NCBI RefSeq assembly: GCF_019393635.1
Contig: NC_057866.1
Coordinates: forward strand, 227,629,359-227,693,358
DNA length: 64,000 bases
From: Dromiciops gliroides
Taxonomy: Eukaryota; Chordata; Mammalia; Microbiotheria; Microbiotheriidae
Direction: 5' to 3'
Of the stretch, positions 22,915 to 35,157 are shown one piece after another. Under the pieces are notes generated by a model, which did not search any database, had not been told where the DNA came from, and saw nothing but the letters and a program-made list of their open reading frames with translations. Position 1 is the stretch's first letter, and every line of letters begins with the position of its first letter. Position numbers and translations under genes: made by a program.

Positions 22915-23640
22915 GCAATCAATCAATAAACATTAAGTGCCTACTAGGAGCTTACAATCTAATGAGGGAGACAATAAACAAATATATACAAGTAATCTAT
23001 ATACAGGATAAATAAGAAATAATTGACAAAGGGAAAGTACTAGAATTAAAAGGGGATGGGAGTGGATAAAGTAGATAAAGCACCATCTCTGGATCCAGGA
23101 GGACCTGAGTTCAAATCCAGCCTCAGACACTTGACACTTACTAGCTGTGTGACCCTGGGCAAGGCACTGACACCTCATTGCCCCACAAAAAATGGGGGGG
23201 GGGGCGATTGAGAAAGGCTTTGTGTAAAAAATGGGATAAGGAAGCCAGAAAGTGAAGATGATAAGAGAGAGTCCTCCAGGTCTGGGAGACTGACAGGAAG
23301 AATGCCTGGAGCTAAGAGATTAAGTGTCTTGTTTGTGAAACAACCAGGAGGCCAACCAGGAGTTGAAAAGTATGTGGCAAGAAATAAAGTATAAGAAGTC
23401 TGGAAAGGTATGAAGAGACTAGGTTTTATAGTTTTTGAATGCCAAGAATTGTATATTTGATTCTGGAGGTGATAAGGAACCTTTGGAGTTTACTGAGTGA
23501 CATGGTCAGACCTGCACTTTAGGAAAATCACTTACTTTAGTGGCTGAATGGAGGATAGATTGCAGTGAGGAAAGACTTGAGGCAGACAGATCCACCTATT
23601 GGGCTATTGCAATAGTCCAAGCCACACTGATGACATATTG
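22915..23640 (+). repeat. Old interspersed repeat of unassigned class, SINE-interrupted
   Basis: ATTAAGTGCCTACTAGGAGCTTACAATCTAATGAGGGAGAC, then GAAAGGCTTTGTGTAAAAAATGGG, GTGACATGGTCAGACCTGCACTTTAGG and GGCTATTGCAATAGTCCAAG. This string of motifs is widespread in mammals; I cannot assign the family by eye. Confidence 0.55.
23053..23195 (+). mobile_element. Short CORE-SINE
   Basis: Damaged head (GGGAGTGGATAAAGTAGATAAAG), then intact CORE and GCCCCACAAAAAATGG tail. Confidence 0.88.
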
Positions 23641-23982
23641 TTGAAAAGGCCAGATGAGACCAGCAGAGGCACTCCTCAACAGATGGTGGCCCATAGGTAC
23701 AAGGAGTGGAATTTCAAGAAAATCCAGGCTGCTCAGTCAAGTTTTGGGGAATACAGTGGATATGGAGGAAACCCAGAGTATTATTGGATTTTTTCAATTT
23801 GGAGAATCCATATTTTCCCTCTTTGGTGTCCTGATGGTGTCCAGAATAGGCCATAGTCTACCTAAAGCAGATTTTTTGCTCCAGGATTCTTATGATATGA
23901 TAGGTTTGATATTTTTTTAGATCTCCGTCCATTATGATCAGTTGAGTGGAATTTTTGGTGGGTGGTCAGAAGTAGTCAGACT

Positions 23983-24148
23983 GGGGCAGCTAGATGGCGC
24001 AGTGGATAGAGCACCAGCCCTGGATTCAGGAGTACCTGGGTTCAAATCCAGCCTCAGACACTTGACACTTAACTAGCTGTGTGACCCTGGGCAAGTCACT
24101 TAATCCCCATTGCCCCACAAAAAACCAAAAAAAAACTAAAACCAAAAA
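23983..24148 (+). mobile_element. Short CORE-SINE with target duplication
   Basis: CAGAAGTAGTCAGACT at 23967-23982 and 24149-24164 is an exact 16-bp duplication. The tail is an AACCAAAAA-type mixture. Confidence 0.95.
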
Positions 24149-24164
24149 CAGAAGTAGTCAGACT

Positions 24165-25025
24165 AAATGACCATTGGGCTCCATGATCCCCAAAGTAGTC
24201 AAACAATATGCAATATTTGAAAAGCACTTGTTTGTTAACTGGACCCTAGTAGTTACTCAAAGGAAAATGCAGGGTCTTACGACTACCTTTTATCCAGATT
24301 TGCCTATTATGGGCTGGTTTCTGCAAGATGGACAGAGCATAGGAAGCCTCTACTGTTAAATGGAAATGGTACATTTATGACCCTTTGGATGTTAGTGCCC
24401 TTCAATATCAGGTTGAGACTATGCCAGACCTCTAGACCCAGTCCCAATACCTCATCTGCTGGCCCATAGGTGTCACAACAGCCTGGGGTCCTCTGATGTA
24501 GTTAAACCAGATGAAAATGTAGATGGGAAATTTTTAACAAAATAAGCAAAAACACAATTGTACACAGATAATGTTAATATATGCTTGTCTAAGTCAATTT
24601 GTGGCTATAGTGATCCTTATGCACGATTTAGTGGCCCTCGTTTCCATTTGAGTTTGACACCACTATGCTAAATCTCTGCCTATGAGTCCTGGCTGGAATA
24701 CTGCTTTGCTTGTTTACCCCCAATGAGAAGCATTAACAACCAAAATTTGGCAGGCATTAATTCGGTAACAGGTAGGGAATGGGATCTTGGCAAATCTTTC
24801 CAGCAGAGTGAGCCGCAAGGTCACAGGGCTGTTGTGTAAGAGAACTTGGAGGGATGTGTTGGATGAGATTTCTGGGTAGTGGCTATGGTTCTGGTTAAGT
24901 GGTCTCAAACACAGGGCTGAGATCCAGTTTGGGGGGCCTGGAAAGAATAGAGCAGGGCAATCAATGGCTTCCCCTATTGGAATCAGGATGATATGAAATT
25001 TTGCCAGTATCACCCATCCAATACC
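24165..25025. other. No feature recognised
   Basis: Balanced-composition sequence without recognisable repeats or splice-bounded coding segments. Confidence 0.4.
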
Positions 25026-25028
25026 GCC

Positions 25029-25140
25029 AGGGATTCCTAACTTGTCTTTGTCTCATGGATTGCTTTGGCAGAATATCTAGAATGCATAAAACAAAATATA
25101 TAGAATTATAAAGGAAACCAACTACATTAACATATTTTAA
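25029..25140 (+). mobile_element. hAT-like DNA transposon relic (tentative)
   Basis: ATTCCTAACTTGTC ... GTCTCATGGATTGCTTTGGCAG ... ATAAAACAAAATATATAGAATTATAAAGGAAACCAACTA resembles the left part of the hAT family seen at 58471. The right terminal repeat is not found. Confidence 0.5.
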
Positions 25141-25144
25141 AAAC

Positions 25145-25745
25145 AACTTTTATTGGCTTCATGTTAAGAATTTCTTCCAACAGTTTCTGGACATAGTTCC
25201 AGTTGACTTTCCTACCCCTCCTTATTCAGAACACAATTCCAGATTACCTTTCTTTTCCTTTTATATTCAGTCCCTGCTGAAGTTTTTCAGGTCTTGAGGT
25301 CTCTGTTCCTTCAAGGAACTCCATATACCCAGGGGAAATGGCACAAGTCCTCTGCAGTTAGCAGGTCTTCTGCAGCAAGTTTCTCAGAAAGTACTTGGCG
25401 GCGGGGGGGAGGGGGGGTGTGTGGTTGAGGGGTGATACTGTTTGGAGATGTTTTACTTTCTAATAAGATGAAGAAGGTGAAACTGCCTCTATACAACTAT
25501 GGTAGACCCACTATGAACTGCAAAAATTTGGCATCACCCAACATAGAAACCAGATGATTGAAATTCTGGGAAGCAATGTCTTAGAATTCAGTTATCACTG
25601 TTCTCCATATTCAGTTGTTTTGGGGGGAGCTATTACTTGGCCTATAACACCAATTCACTTTACCTGCTCTGAGCCTGTTTCTTCTCTAATAAATTGAAAA
25701 TACTCATTTTCCTTATAGGATGTTGTGAGAAAAGCAATTTGTAAA
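25145..25745. other. No feature recognised
   Basis: A short G-rich run (GGCGGCGGGGGGGAGGGGGGG, 25398-25418) is the only unusual composition. Confidence 0.4.
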
Positions 25746-25749
25746 TTAC

Positions 25750-26345
25750 AAAGGGCTATGGGCCTAGTGCAGTGGATAGAGCACTGGACCTAAAGTCAGG
25801 AAGATCTTATTAGCTGTGTGACCCTGAGCAAGTCACTTAACCCCTATTTGCCTCAGTTCATCATCTGTAAAATGGAGACACACTGGAGAAGAAAATGGCA
25901 TGGCACTCCAGTATCTTTTTCTTTTCTATATTAAACATTTTTATTTAAAGTTTTGAGTTCCAAAATCTATCCCTTTTTCCTTTCTTTCCCTGCCCCCTTC
26001 CCTGAGGTGGTAAGCAATCACATATAGGTTATACATGTGCAATTATATAAAACATTTCCATATTAGTCATTTTGTATGAGTTGAATAAATTTTTTAAAAA
26101 TGAAAGAAAGTGAAAAATAACATGTTTCAGTCTGCATTCCATCAATATCAGTTATTTCTCTGGAGGTGGATAGTATTAGTGTTAGTCCATTAGTCTTGGA
26201 TCATTGTATTGCTGACAATAACTAAGTCATTTACAATTCTTCATCAAACAATATTGCCATTCCAGTATCTTTTTCAAGGAAACCCCATGAGCAAAATCCA
26301 TAGGGTTAGGTCAAGTCAGACACGATTAAAAAACTGAACAACAAT
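25750..26345 (+). mobile_element. Mar1-type CORE-SINE split by an L1 insertion
   Basis: First part 25750-25921 (head, CORE, GAGAAGAAAATGGCATGGCACTCCAGTATC); second part 26262-26345 (CCAGTATCTTTTTCAAGGAAACCCC ... GACACGATTAAAAAACTGAACAACAA). Confidence 0.85.
25922..26261 (-). mobile_element. L1 3' end inserted in Mar1
   Basis: A 340-bp 5'-truncated L1 3' end. The target CCAGTATCTTTTTC is duplicated exactly at 25908-25921 and 26262-26275. Confidence 0.92.
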
Positions 26346-26684
26346 TCCATTAATGTTCCAGTAGGGGATACTGTATCCCCTGACAAAGTTTTCCTCTAAT
26401 GCCTCATCCTGGTGTAATAGGGACCCTCAGTTCTAAAAACTCTACCAGCTAAGCTCAAGTTCTGGCAAACTATCCCACCCACACTGGAAAGGGTCCAAGA
26501 ATGGTCCTAGTGATAAGACTGCTTTTCAAAGACCAGCCTAGCTAAGCATGCCGAGACTCATCACCAGGAGACTGGCTATTAGGTGATAAATTCTTTGGCC
26601 TTTGCAACCTGTATTCAAATACTTTAATATATCTGGCTTCTAAATTAAAGTTGAAGTCAATTTTCCATTGTTAAATGATAGATA

Positions 26685-26850
26685 GCAATTATACAGCACT
26701 TTAATATTTGAGATCTGTTATCTCCATTTGACAGATTAGGAAACTGAGGAACACAGTGGCTAAGTCACTTGCCCACAGTCACAGAGCCTGAAACAGGATT
26801 CAAACCTGAGACCTGAGTCTTTGACACTCCAAGTCCAACACTAATTCTAT
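26685..26850 (-). mobile_element. MIR
   Basis: ATTTGACAGATTAGGAAACTGAGGAACACAG ... AAGTCACTTGCCCACAGTCACAGAGCC ... CAAACCTGAGACCTGAGTC. Confidence 0.7.
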
Positions 26851-26897
26851 TCCTAGAAATTTCAAAGGAAGTTTGTGGGAGATATATCCATATCTAT

Positions 26898-27030
26898 TTT
26901 TTTTTTTGAAGGGGCAATGAGGGTGAAGTGGTTTGCTCAGGGTCACACAACTAGTAAGTGTCAAGTGTCTGAGGCCAGATTTGAACTCAGGTCCTCCTGA
27001 ATCCAGGGCCACTGCACCACCCAGCTGCCC
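26898..27030 (-). mobile_element. Short CORE-SINE
   Basis: Ends at CACCCAGCTGCCC; flanked by variants of TATATCTAT/TATATCTAC. A stretch before the head is deleted (CAGGGCCACTGCACC). Confidence 0.88.
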
Positions 27031-27044
27031 TCTATATCTACTTT

Positions 27045-27185
27045 TTTTTTTTTGGTGAGGCAATTGTGGTTAAGTGACTTGCCCAGGGTTACACAGTGAG
27101 TGTTAAGTGTCTGAGGCCAGATTTGAACTCAGGTCCTACTGACTCCAAGACCAGTGCTCTATCCACTGCACCACCTAGCTGCCCC
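27045..27185 (-). mobile_element. Short CORE-SINE with target duplication
   Basis: TCTATATCTACTTT at 27031-27044 and 27186-27199. Inserted directly beside the preceding SINE, reusing its flank. Confidence 0.94.
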
Positions 27186-27199
27186 TCTATATCTACTTT

Positions 27200-28135
27200 G
27201 GATGGATATTAGCTAGACAACACCTTGGTAGCAATATAAAAAGTGATTTTTAACCAGGAAGGAGATATGGGAGACAGGAGATACTGTCTAAGCCTGTACT
27301 CTTTTATCATAAATGTAAAACCCTCCACCATCCTTGAACCCTTCTTAAAATTACTAAGATAGTGCTTCTACTTACTTTTTGTTTATTGTCAGGCTAGAAG
27401 ATTGAACTCTAAGAAATTGGCTGATTCCCTTTCATTTCTCATCTTCTGTAATTTTTTTTTCTTCTTTACTGTTCTGAGAGGTCACTGACTACAAAAGAGA
27501 ATCAAAGGAAAATGTGAATAAAGCCAAGTTTGACTAAAGAACATGGAAAGACAGAAATAACAGGATTGTCTCCTTCTACTTCCTCCCCCACTCCCAGTTT
27601 TTAAAGACTAATACAAAAAATGTGTTTCTTTTCAAACCTAAAAGCTGTTTTCTCCTAAGTTACCATGATTAATCTATTTTAAGCATATCATCAAACTGTA
27701 GGATAATGAGATTCTTTAATTTTATCTCATGTCCTTCATAAATGCTACAGCATATAACAATGGACTTGGATTCAAATCCCAGCCCTAATACTTACAACTT
27801 TGGACAAATAACTTTACCTATAATTCTAGGGGTTTAGACTAGCACTACCTTTCCAGATCTCCAGATCTCATTAATTCCTATCACTATTGATAAGATGTCA
27901 TGGAAAAGAACATTGGATTTAGGAATTAAGGCATCTGTGATCCTGAGTCTGCTAGTCTGTTGCTAAATAGCAAATTTTGACCTTGAATTTTATTATAAAC
28001 TCTTTGGAGTTGTTTCCTCATCTGTAAAATAAATGGGTTAGATTGGATTATCTATTTACTCCCTTCCAGATTTAACCTTCACTTACCAAACATTAATTAG
28101 CCATCTGCTGTGTGTTCAAGATAATGAAGTTTTGG
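27200..28135. other. MIR-like fragments in otherwise unassigned sequence
   Basis: Plus-strand MIR traces lie at about 27752-27875 and 27890-28075 (GTTTCCTCATCTGTAAAATAAATGG). Nothing else recognised. Confidence 0.5.
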
Positions 28136-28209
28136 TACTTAAACAACAAGCATATAATAAGCATCTATTGCGTGCCCCGTGCCAGGAACTAAGTTAGAGA
28201 TAGCAGATA

Positions 28210-28640
28210 CATTGCCGTGCTTTGTCCTTAGTTCTTGAAGAGGACCAATGACATCAGAAGGGTAATGTCTTGATTTGCAAGTGAACTGAATTTAAGTGAG
28301 GCAGAGCTGTGCTGAGTCATCAGCCTTATTCTTTCCTCCAGGGTCATCTGAGTCCAATGGCAAGATTTATGTCAGGATGGATGGCGATGATCCCAGATGC
28401 AGTGGGAAACCTTGGTCTTTTTAAGGAAGGTCTTTCCCAAGTCTCAGTTTGTCTGAGGCAATATTCATTCTGTGATTTAAGGCTAGGTAATAAATAAGGC
28501 AAAAGATGAGTTTGCTTACTCAAAAAAAAAAATCAAACGGAGGGGAACACCCTCAGGGTTTCTGGGCAGAACAGAAACAATTGCTATTTTACACTCTCTT
28601 TGAGCCATCAAAACCAATGACCAAGTGAGGCTTGGGCTGG
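28210..28640 (+). repeat. Marsupial interspersed repeat, class unassigned
   Basis: TCTTGAAGAGGACCAATGACATCAGAAGG ... GTGAGGCAGAGCTGTGCTGAGTCATCAGCC ... GGGAAACCTTGGTCTTTTTAAGG ... TGAGCCATCAAAACC. I recognise it as a recurrent marsupial repeat, possibly a LINE 3' end. Confidence 0.55.
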
Positions 28641-28644
28641 GGCC

Positions 28645-30160
28645 TATTATTAAGGTCAAAGTGACTTGGGTTTAAGGCATGGTCAAGAGCTCCATGGGAC
28701 AAAAGAGTTAACTATCCCATGGAAGCATGGAGTACCAAAGACAAGGATCATATCCTCGTGGATCTCATGGGCTAATAAAATATTAGAGGACAATAGCAAT
28801 AAGTAGCATATAAGGATGTCATACATATTTCTGGTCAATATTTGCAGACACTTGGGTACTATGAAACAACAAAGATAAAAATGAAATTATGTGACCTATT
28901 ACTGATATTATATAAGGTTAACTATGGAATCAGCTTTTCCATGCAATATAATTTCTATATTTTGACAAAATACAACACCTTGGTCCACAGATTTGTATTA
29001 GAGCTAAATCTAGGTTCCCCTTCTTTTCTACTTGGATACATTCCTGTAACAATTTACGCTGAACATAAGCTCTATTCTCAAAATCATAAATTATTAAAAC
29101 TGAAATTTGAGATCTTAGCAAAATTTTAAGATACAATATTCTGGTTACAAATTATGCTATGGTTTAGTGGGCTTACATAATATTCATTCACTTTTCTGAA
29201 GTCAATTATATTTGTTAGCAATTCTACTACTTGATAGTTATTATACTGCAGTTGAAATAGCAACATATTTAATAGTATTAAATTCCAAGAATGAGAAATT
29301 AAATGACTCCTATAGGTTAAATCAGTTTCTAAGGAACAACTCTTACATCCTCAATAGGGATAGAGATGTGTACTACTACTTTTATTTCAGTGATATAGGA
29401 AACTATTGCACAAAACTACCAATGCAGAGCAGCACCTCTGTAGCTTTAAAGAAATGTCTTGCCTAGGGACACTAAATTAGTATCCAAGGGCTGGTCTTGA
29501 ACTCAGATCTTCCTTTCTCTTGAATCTTGACTCTATCCAAAACAACAGACTGCCTCTCTAATCCTCCCAGATGTTCAAAGAAGCAATAAAGTCAATTATT
29601 CCCCTTCTGAACTGAATTTATTCCAAATTCTTTACCAAATCACGATTACATTTCCCATAATTATGCAGCACCTGGCATTTATATTACAATTCCACTATAC
29701 TGCATCTCTGACTAATGTGACTTTAATTCCAGTTATTAAAATATTCTAGAAGACAAATTATTTGCTCTTATCCCAATAAAATGGGCACTCAAGAGGCCTG
29801 GAGTTTAATGGACTGCCAAACTATCTACTACAAAGGGAGTTTCCTCAGAAGAAATCCCCAACATCGATAAAATCAAACGTTCAGACAAAAAAAGAAAAAG
29901 GGGTATCCATTGCCAAAAGAACCCAAATAATTCCAGGGTAAGATCCACATGACCTTTTTAGCAAAAGAAAGAAAGAAAGGAAGGAAGGAAGGAAGGAAAG
30001 AAAGAAGAAAGAAAATTACATCATTAACTAGCAGACATAAAACTACTATGCCATTTGGGTCAAATGATCAAACTAGTGTTGTATAACTACTCTCTACCAA
30101 GTGTCATGACAGCAGGCTTAGATCAATTAATTATTTTTTTAAAACTCATGTGGTCTACAC
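28645..30160. other. No gene recognised
   Basis: AT-rich. A short GAAA/GGAA tract lies at 29966-30014. Open frames at 28842-29129 and 29212-29466 have no recognisable domain and AT-driven composition. Confidence 0.4.
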
Positions 30161-30174
30161 CCATATGGATTTCT

Positions 30175-30326
30175 TTTTTTTTTTTTTTAGTGAGGCAATT
30201 GGGGTTAAGTGACTTGCCCAGGGTCACACAGCTAGTAAGTGTTAAGTGTCTGAGGCTGGATTTGAACTCAGGTCCTCCTGGCTCCAGGGCCAGTGCTCTA
30301 TATCCACTGAGCCACCTAGCTGTCCC
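30175..30326 (-). mobile_element. Short CORE-SINE with target duplication
   Basis: CCATATGGATTTCT at 30161-30174 and 30327-30340, exact 14-bp duplication. Confidence 0.95.
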
Positions 30327-30344
30327 CCATATGGATTTCTAATC

Positions 30345-31490
30345 ACAATATGTACACACATTGCAGTAGGCACTGGAGACACAATGACAAAAGTCATATG
30401 ACCCATTACTATAAAAAAATATGGGATGCCCCTCTTCATCTCTTTTATCAATGCAACAAATTTGGTAGAGCTACAAAGATACAAATAGCACATACTAAGC
30501 TCTGTATTAAGTAGTGTTGGGATACTGGAAGTCAGAAGACTTCTGTGCCAGTCTTGGCCCTACATGACTAAGAAATAGATTAAAGCACTCTGGGCCTGCT
30601 TCCTCAACTATAAAACGGGGAATGTTTAAACTCACAGAACTCTTGTGGCCTTCCAATAAGATTTTAAAAAAATGAGAGAGAGCACTTTGTGCTCATTAAA
30701 CACTATATGCACAAATCAGTAAGCAAACTGTTCCATGGACATTTCAAAAAAAAAAAAGTTTTGATACTGATAGCAAACAACCCAATCACCCGACTTATCC
30801 TTCTACTATTGGATTCTCTTCCTAAAGTTTAAGAAAGTCAAAGTAAACACCAAATAAGAAAAGACACACTTGCCATTTAATAAAATACATACACTCTTAA
30901 CAACAATGGAAAATTTTAAACCATCTGGTCACCATCTCTTGGTTCCCACTGTCACCATATTTCCACACCATAAGTTGTTCTAACTCAATGAGCTGTGTAA
31001 ATCCCTGGTTTTTGTTTCCTCCTTTATAACATGAAGGGGTTAAATTAGAAAACTAGATTTATTCTAAGAGTTCAGGATGACACTAGAGCTGAATCGATAG
31101 GCTTTTAATGTTGCTTGTATTAAAGGAGATTTATACTCAATATTTAAAAGGACTACGGTGGTGAATTCAAACAAAAGTCACAAAAAGAATCATTACTATG
31201 CTCTCTCAAAGAATTACAGAAGCTAATTATTTGTAACTTTCAACTACCTTTATCTAGCTCACTTATATGTGAAAAATCTTATTCCAAACCCCAATTTAAG
31301 AATCAAGACCTCCATATTTACTAAATGTTTTAAACAAATTCCCTAGAAGTTGTCACGGGGATAACTATTCATTTTGATATATAAAACCTTAAGTATTTTG
31401 AATTGTAAACCTTCAACATGTGAATTGTGCCACCTGCTGGTACTTCCTATGGCATGATTGTTACTTATTTTCAAGAGGAAGGTTATGGGA
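30345..31490. other. Mostly unassigned; one MIR-like piece
   Basis: 30520-30665 resembles a plus-strand MIR (CTTCCTCAACTATAAAACGGGGAATG). No exon or other repeat seen. Confidence 0.4.
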
Positions 31491-31748
31491 GAGAATTCTA
31501 GGAAGGTAGCAGAGTAGGTCAGAAAATTCCAGGCTTTCCAAATTTCCCCCCCAAAAAAAGATAGAAAATCACCTCAAAGAGAATGTAGAACAGCAGAAAT
31601 AAAAATTGGAGTAGAGTGGTTATCCTTCTAAGACAACTTGAAAGGACCTCAAAAAAGACCTTACTTTTAGGGTTGAAGGTTCTTCCCAAGAGCAAATACC
31701 TCCAGGCCGACTCTACTGAATCAACAAACCACATGCCATGGGGGCAGC

Positions 31749-32053
31749 TGGGTCTCAGGAACTTCCACCTCATGAACAGTGTGAGGAGTTGGACAGCTGG
31801 GTAGGAAAGGACTGCAGGACCCAGCTGTACTGACCAGATGTGGTACTTGGCTACAGCTGTGGGGAAGGAGCAAGCACATGCCCAGTGACTGTGGTAGCAG
31901 AAGGATGGGGACCCTGCTGTGAGCACTTGCAAGTGAATGGAGGCCCTGATTTCAGTTCCAAGGCAGAGGAGAGAACTGAAGTTTGCAGCTGCCAGAGGGA
32001 CTGCAGGGAGCAAGTGTTTGAGGGACAGCATGGCTGGGGGCCTTGTATGTGGC
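31749..32053 (+). repeat. Inverted repeat, left arm (L1 5' UTR)
   Basis: About 305 bp of L1 5' UTR in normal orientation. Its reverse complement recurs at 32551-32857 with only a handful of differences. The spacer is about 500 bp. Confidence 0.93.
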
Positions 32054-32386
32054 TTGGGAGTGGAAAGAAGTGCCCAAGGTTGGGCCCCTTAGACAAAGCT
32101 CAAAAAATAACAATAAGAAGGACTGAGGCCTGAGGCACCATTTCCCACACCCTGAGACCAGAGCAGGTAAAAAAATAAATTGCTAAAAAATAAACCGAAA
32201 CAAAACAAAAATAAAAATGAGTAAGTAAAGAAGAAAGAACCTGACCATAGACAGCTAATATGGGGATAGAAAAGATCTGGGTTCATATTCAGAGGAAGGT
32301 AGTGAAGTTAAAAAAGCCATTCCTAACTCAGAGGGAATCATCAAATGATCACAAGCCCAAAAAGGACTTCAAAAATCAAATAAGAG

Positions 32387-32536
32387 GGGGCAGCTAGGTG
32401 GTGCACTGGATAAAGCACTGGCCCTGGATTGAGGAGGACCTGATTTCAAATCTGCCTCAGATACTTGACACTTACTAACTCTGTGACCCTAAGCAAGTCA
32501 CTTAACCCTCATTGCCCTGCCCCCCCCCAAAAAAAT
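32387..32536 (+). mobile_element. Short CORE-SINE
   Basis: AAATAAGAG on both sides (32378-32386 and 32537-32545). It lies in the inverted-repeat spacer. Confidence 0.92.
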
Positions 32537-32550
32537 AAATAAGAGAGACA

Positions 32551-32857
32551 GCCACGTACAAGGCCCCCAGCCATGCTGTCCCTCAAACACTTGCTCCCTG
32601 CAGTCCCTCTGGCAGCTGCAAACTTCAGCTCTCTCCTCTGTCTTGGAACTGAAATCAGGGCCTCCATTCACTTGCAAGTGCTCACAGCAGGGTCCCCATC
32701 CTTCTGCTACCACAATCACTGGGCATGTGCTTGCTCCTTCCCCACAGCTGTAGCCAGGTACCACATCTGGTCAGTACAGCTGGGTCCTGCAGTCCTTTCC
32801 TGCTCAGCTGTCCAACTCCTCACACTGTTCATGAGGTGGAAGTTCCTGAGACCCAGG
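32551..32857 (-). repeat. Inverted repeat, right arm, inside L1 ORF1
   Basis: Reverse complement of 31749-32053, placed between AATAAGAGAGACA and AAAAATAAAAGCAATTC of the ORF1 region. Both arms read the same LKHLLPAVPLAAANF frame in opposite directions; this is an antisense frame, not a gene. Confidence 0.93.
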
Positions 32858-33624
32858 AAAAAAATAAAAGCAATTCAAGAAAAACAAGAAAATTATGAGG
32901 AGAAAGTCACCCAATTGGAAAAAGAGATCCAAAAACTTAAGAAAATAACTCCTTGAAAATTAGAATTGGGCAATGGAAAGCTAATGACATCATAAGACAC
33001 TGAGAAATAAAACAAAATCAAAAAGAATGAAAAAACAGAAAAGAATGTGAAACATTTTATTAGAAAAACAACTGATGATCTGGAGAATAGATTGAAGATA
33101 GACAATATAAGAATTGTTGGACTACCTGAAAGCCATGACCAAAAAAAAAAGAATCTTGATACAATATTACATGAAATTATCAAGGAGAGTTGCCCTAAAG
33201 TTTTAGAAAGAGAAGGTAAAAATTTTTTTTAGAAATAAAAAAAAAGAGAAGGTAAAGTAGAAATAGAAAAAAAAAATCCACCAATCACAACCTGAAAGAG
33301 ATCCCAGGATGAAAACATACAGGAATATCATAGTCAAGTTTCAAAGCTTTCAGGAGAAGAAGAAAATACTGCAAGCAACAAGAAAAAAAAATTTTAATAC
33401 CACAGAGCTAAAATCAGGATCACACAAGACTTAGCAGTTTCTATGTTAAAAGGCCATAGGTCTTAGAACATAATATTTTGAATAACTTACCCAGCAAGTT
33501 GTCCTGAACAAAATCCTGAACAAAAAATAAAGGACATTCAATAAACTGAAAGGCTTTCAGGTATTTGTGGCAAAAAGACCAGAACTCAATAGAAAATTTG
33601 ATGTATAAGATTGAAGAGAAACTT

Positions 33625-33793
33625 TTTTTTTTTTTATTTTTTAAATTTATTTTTTTTGCGGGGCAATGGGGGTTAAGTGACTTGCCCAGGGTCACACAGC
33701 TAGTAAGTGTCAAGTGTCTGAGGCCGGATTTGAACTCAGGAACTCCTGAATCCAGGGCCGGTGCTTTATCCACTGCGCCACCTAGCTGCCCTG
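33625..33793 (-). mobile_element. Short CORE-SINE in L1
   Basis: Body 33655-33792 with a long T-rich tail; GAGAAACTT flanks both sides. Confidence 0.92.
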
Positions 33794-33854
33794 AGGAGAA
33801 ACTTAAAGTAAACATAAAAGACCAATTATAAGGGACTTAATAAAGTCAAACCCT

Positions 33855-34007
33855 TCTTTTTTTCTTCTTTTTGCGGGGCAATGAGGATTACGTGACTTGC
33901 CCAGGGTCACACAGCTAGTAAGTGTCAAGTGTCTGAGGCCAAATTTGAACCCAGGTCCTCTTAAATCCAAGGCCTGTGCTTTATCCACTGCGCTACCTAG
34001 CTGCCCC
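33855..34007 (-). mobile_element. Short CORE-SINE in L1
   Basis: Ends CTACCTAGCTGCCCC; CAACCCTT after it echoes CAAACCCTT before it. Confidence 0.92.
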
Positions 34008-35157
34008 ACAACCCTTTACTTCTTATATGTGAAAATATTATCTTAAGCCTTTCATCATTACTTGGGTAGTTTGAAAGAAAGTCTTGTACTGAGCTGAATA
34101 AGATGGGTTGATTCTAAAACATAAAACTGTGTAGAGAGAAGTAAAAATGAGCAATTATCTCATACAAATGGGGAGTGAAAGAAAGAACTGATATAGAAGA
34201 AGCAAGTGAGGGTAGAGGGCCAGGAAGTGCTGGAAACACACTCTCATAAGGACTGGATTAGAGGGAACAAAATAGAAGTCTTCTAAATTTGTAAAGAAAT
34301 GAGGGTGAAGGGATAGAATAATGGAGGGACTTTTAGAAGGGTGAGTAGATTAAAAATAAGGAGTGGGGGAGAGAATAAGGGAGGGACTGTTAGAAGGATA
34401 GGTAAATTAAAGAACAGGAGAGCAACATAGTGGTCAGACATAAATCAGATGTGTAAGGAAGGATAAAGTAAACAGGGCAGGAAGGATAGTGAGGAAAAAT
34501 GGGAGAAAAAGAAGAGAAGTAAATACAAAACTAGAAATTATAACTTTGAATGTGAATGGGATAAATTTACCCATAAAACAAAAATGGACAGCAGAGTGCA
34601 TTAAAAATCAGAATCCAACAATAAGTTGTTAAAAGAAACAATTAAAAATGAGAGATACACAAAGAATTAAAGGGCTAGAGTAGAATTTATTATGCTTCAG
34701 CTGATGTAAAAGCCAGGAAAACAATCATGATCTCAAAGTTAAAGCTTAAATATAGTTAATTAAAAGATAAACAGGGAAACTACACTATGTGTCACCAATA
34801 TTACTCAATATTGTTTTAGAAATGTTAGCAATAGCAACAAGAGAATTAAAATAAATTGAAATCAGAATGAGAAATGAAGTAATAGACTATCTCTTTTTGC
34901 AGACAATAGGTTGATATATTTGAAAAATCCTAAATATTCAAATAAAAAATTAATTGAAACAATTTTAGGTAGTAGGATGTAAAATAAACCCACATAAATC
35001 ATCAGCATTTTTATATATCACCTACAAAACCCTGCAAGAAGAGACAGCAAGAGATATCCCATTTAAAATACCTGAGAGCATACCTGGCAAAAGAGAACCA
35101 TGAACTACATGAACATAAAACACTCTTTATACAAATAAAGTCAGATTTAAGTAACTG

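Noticed and set aside
28842..29466. Two AT-rich open frames of 84-95 codons
   Set aside because: Composition-driven, without domain, start context or paired exons.
31519..32031. 170-codon open frame on the minus strand, repeated on the plus strand at 32573-32956
   Set aside because: It is the antisense of an L1 5' UTR copied into an inverted repeat; no known domain and no conserved frame.
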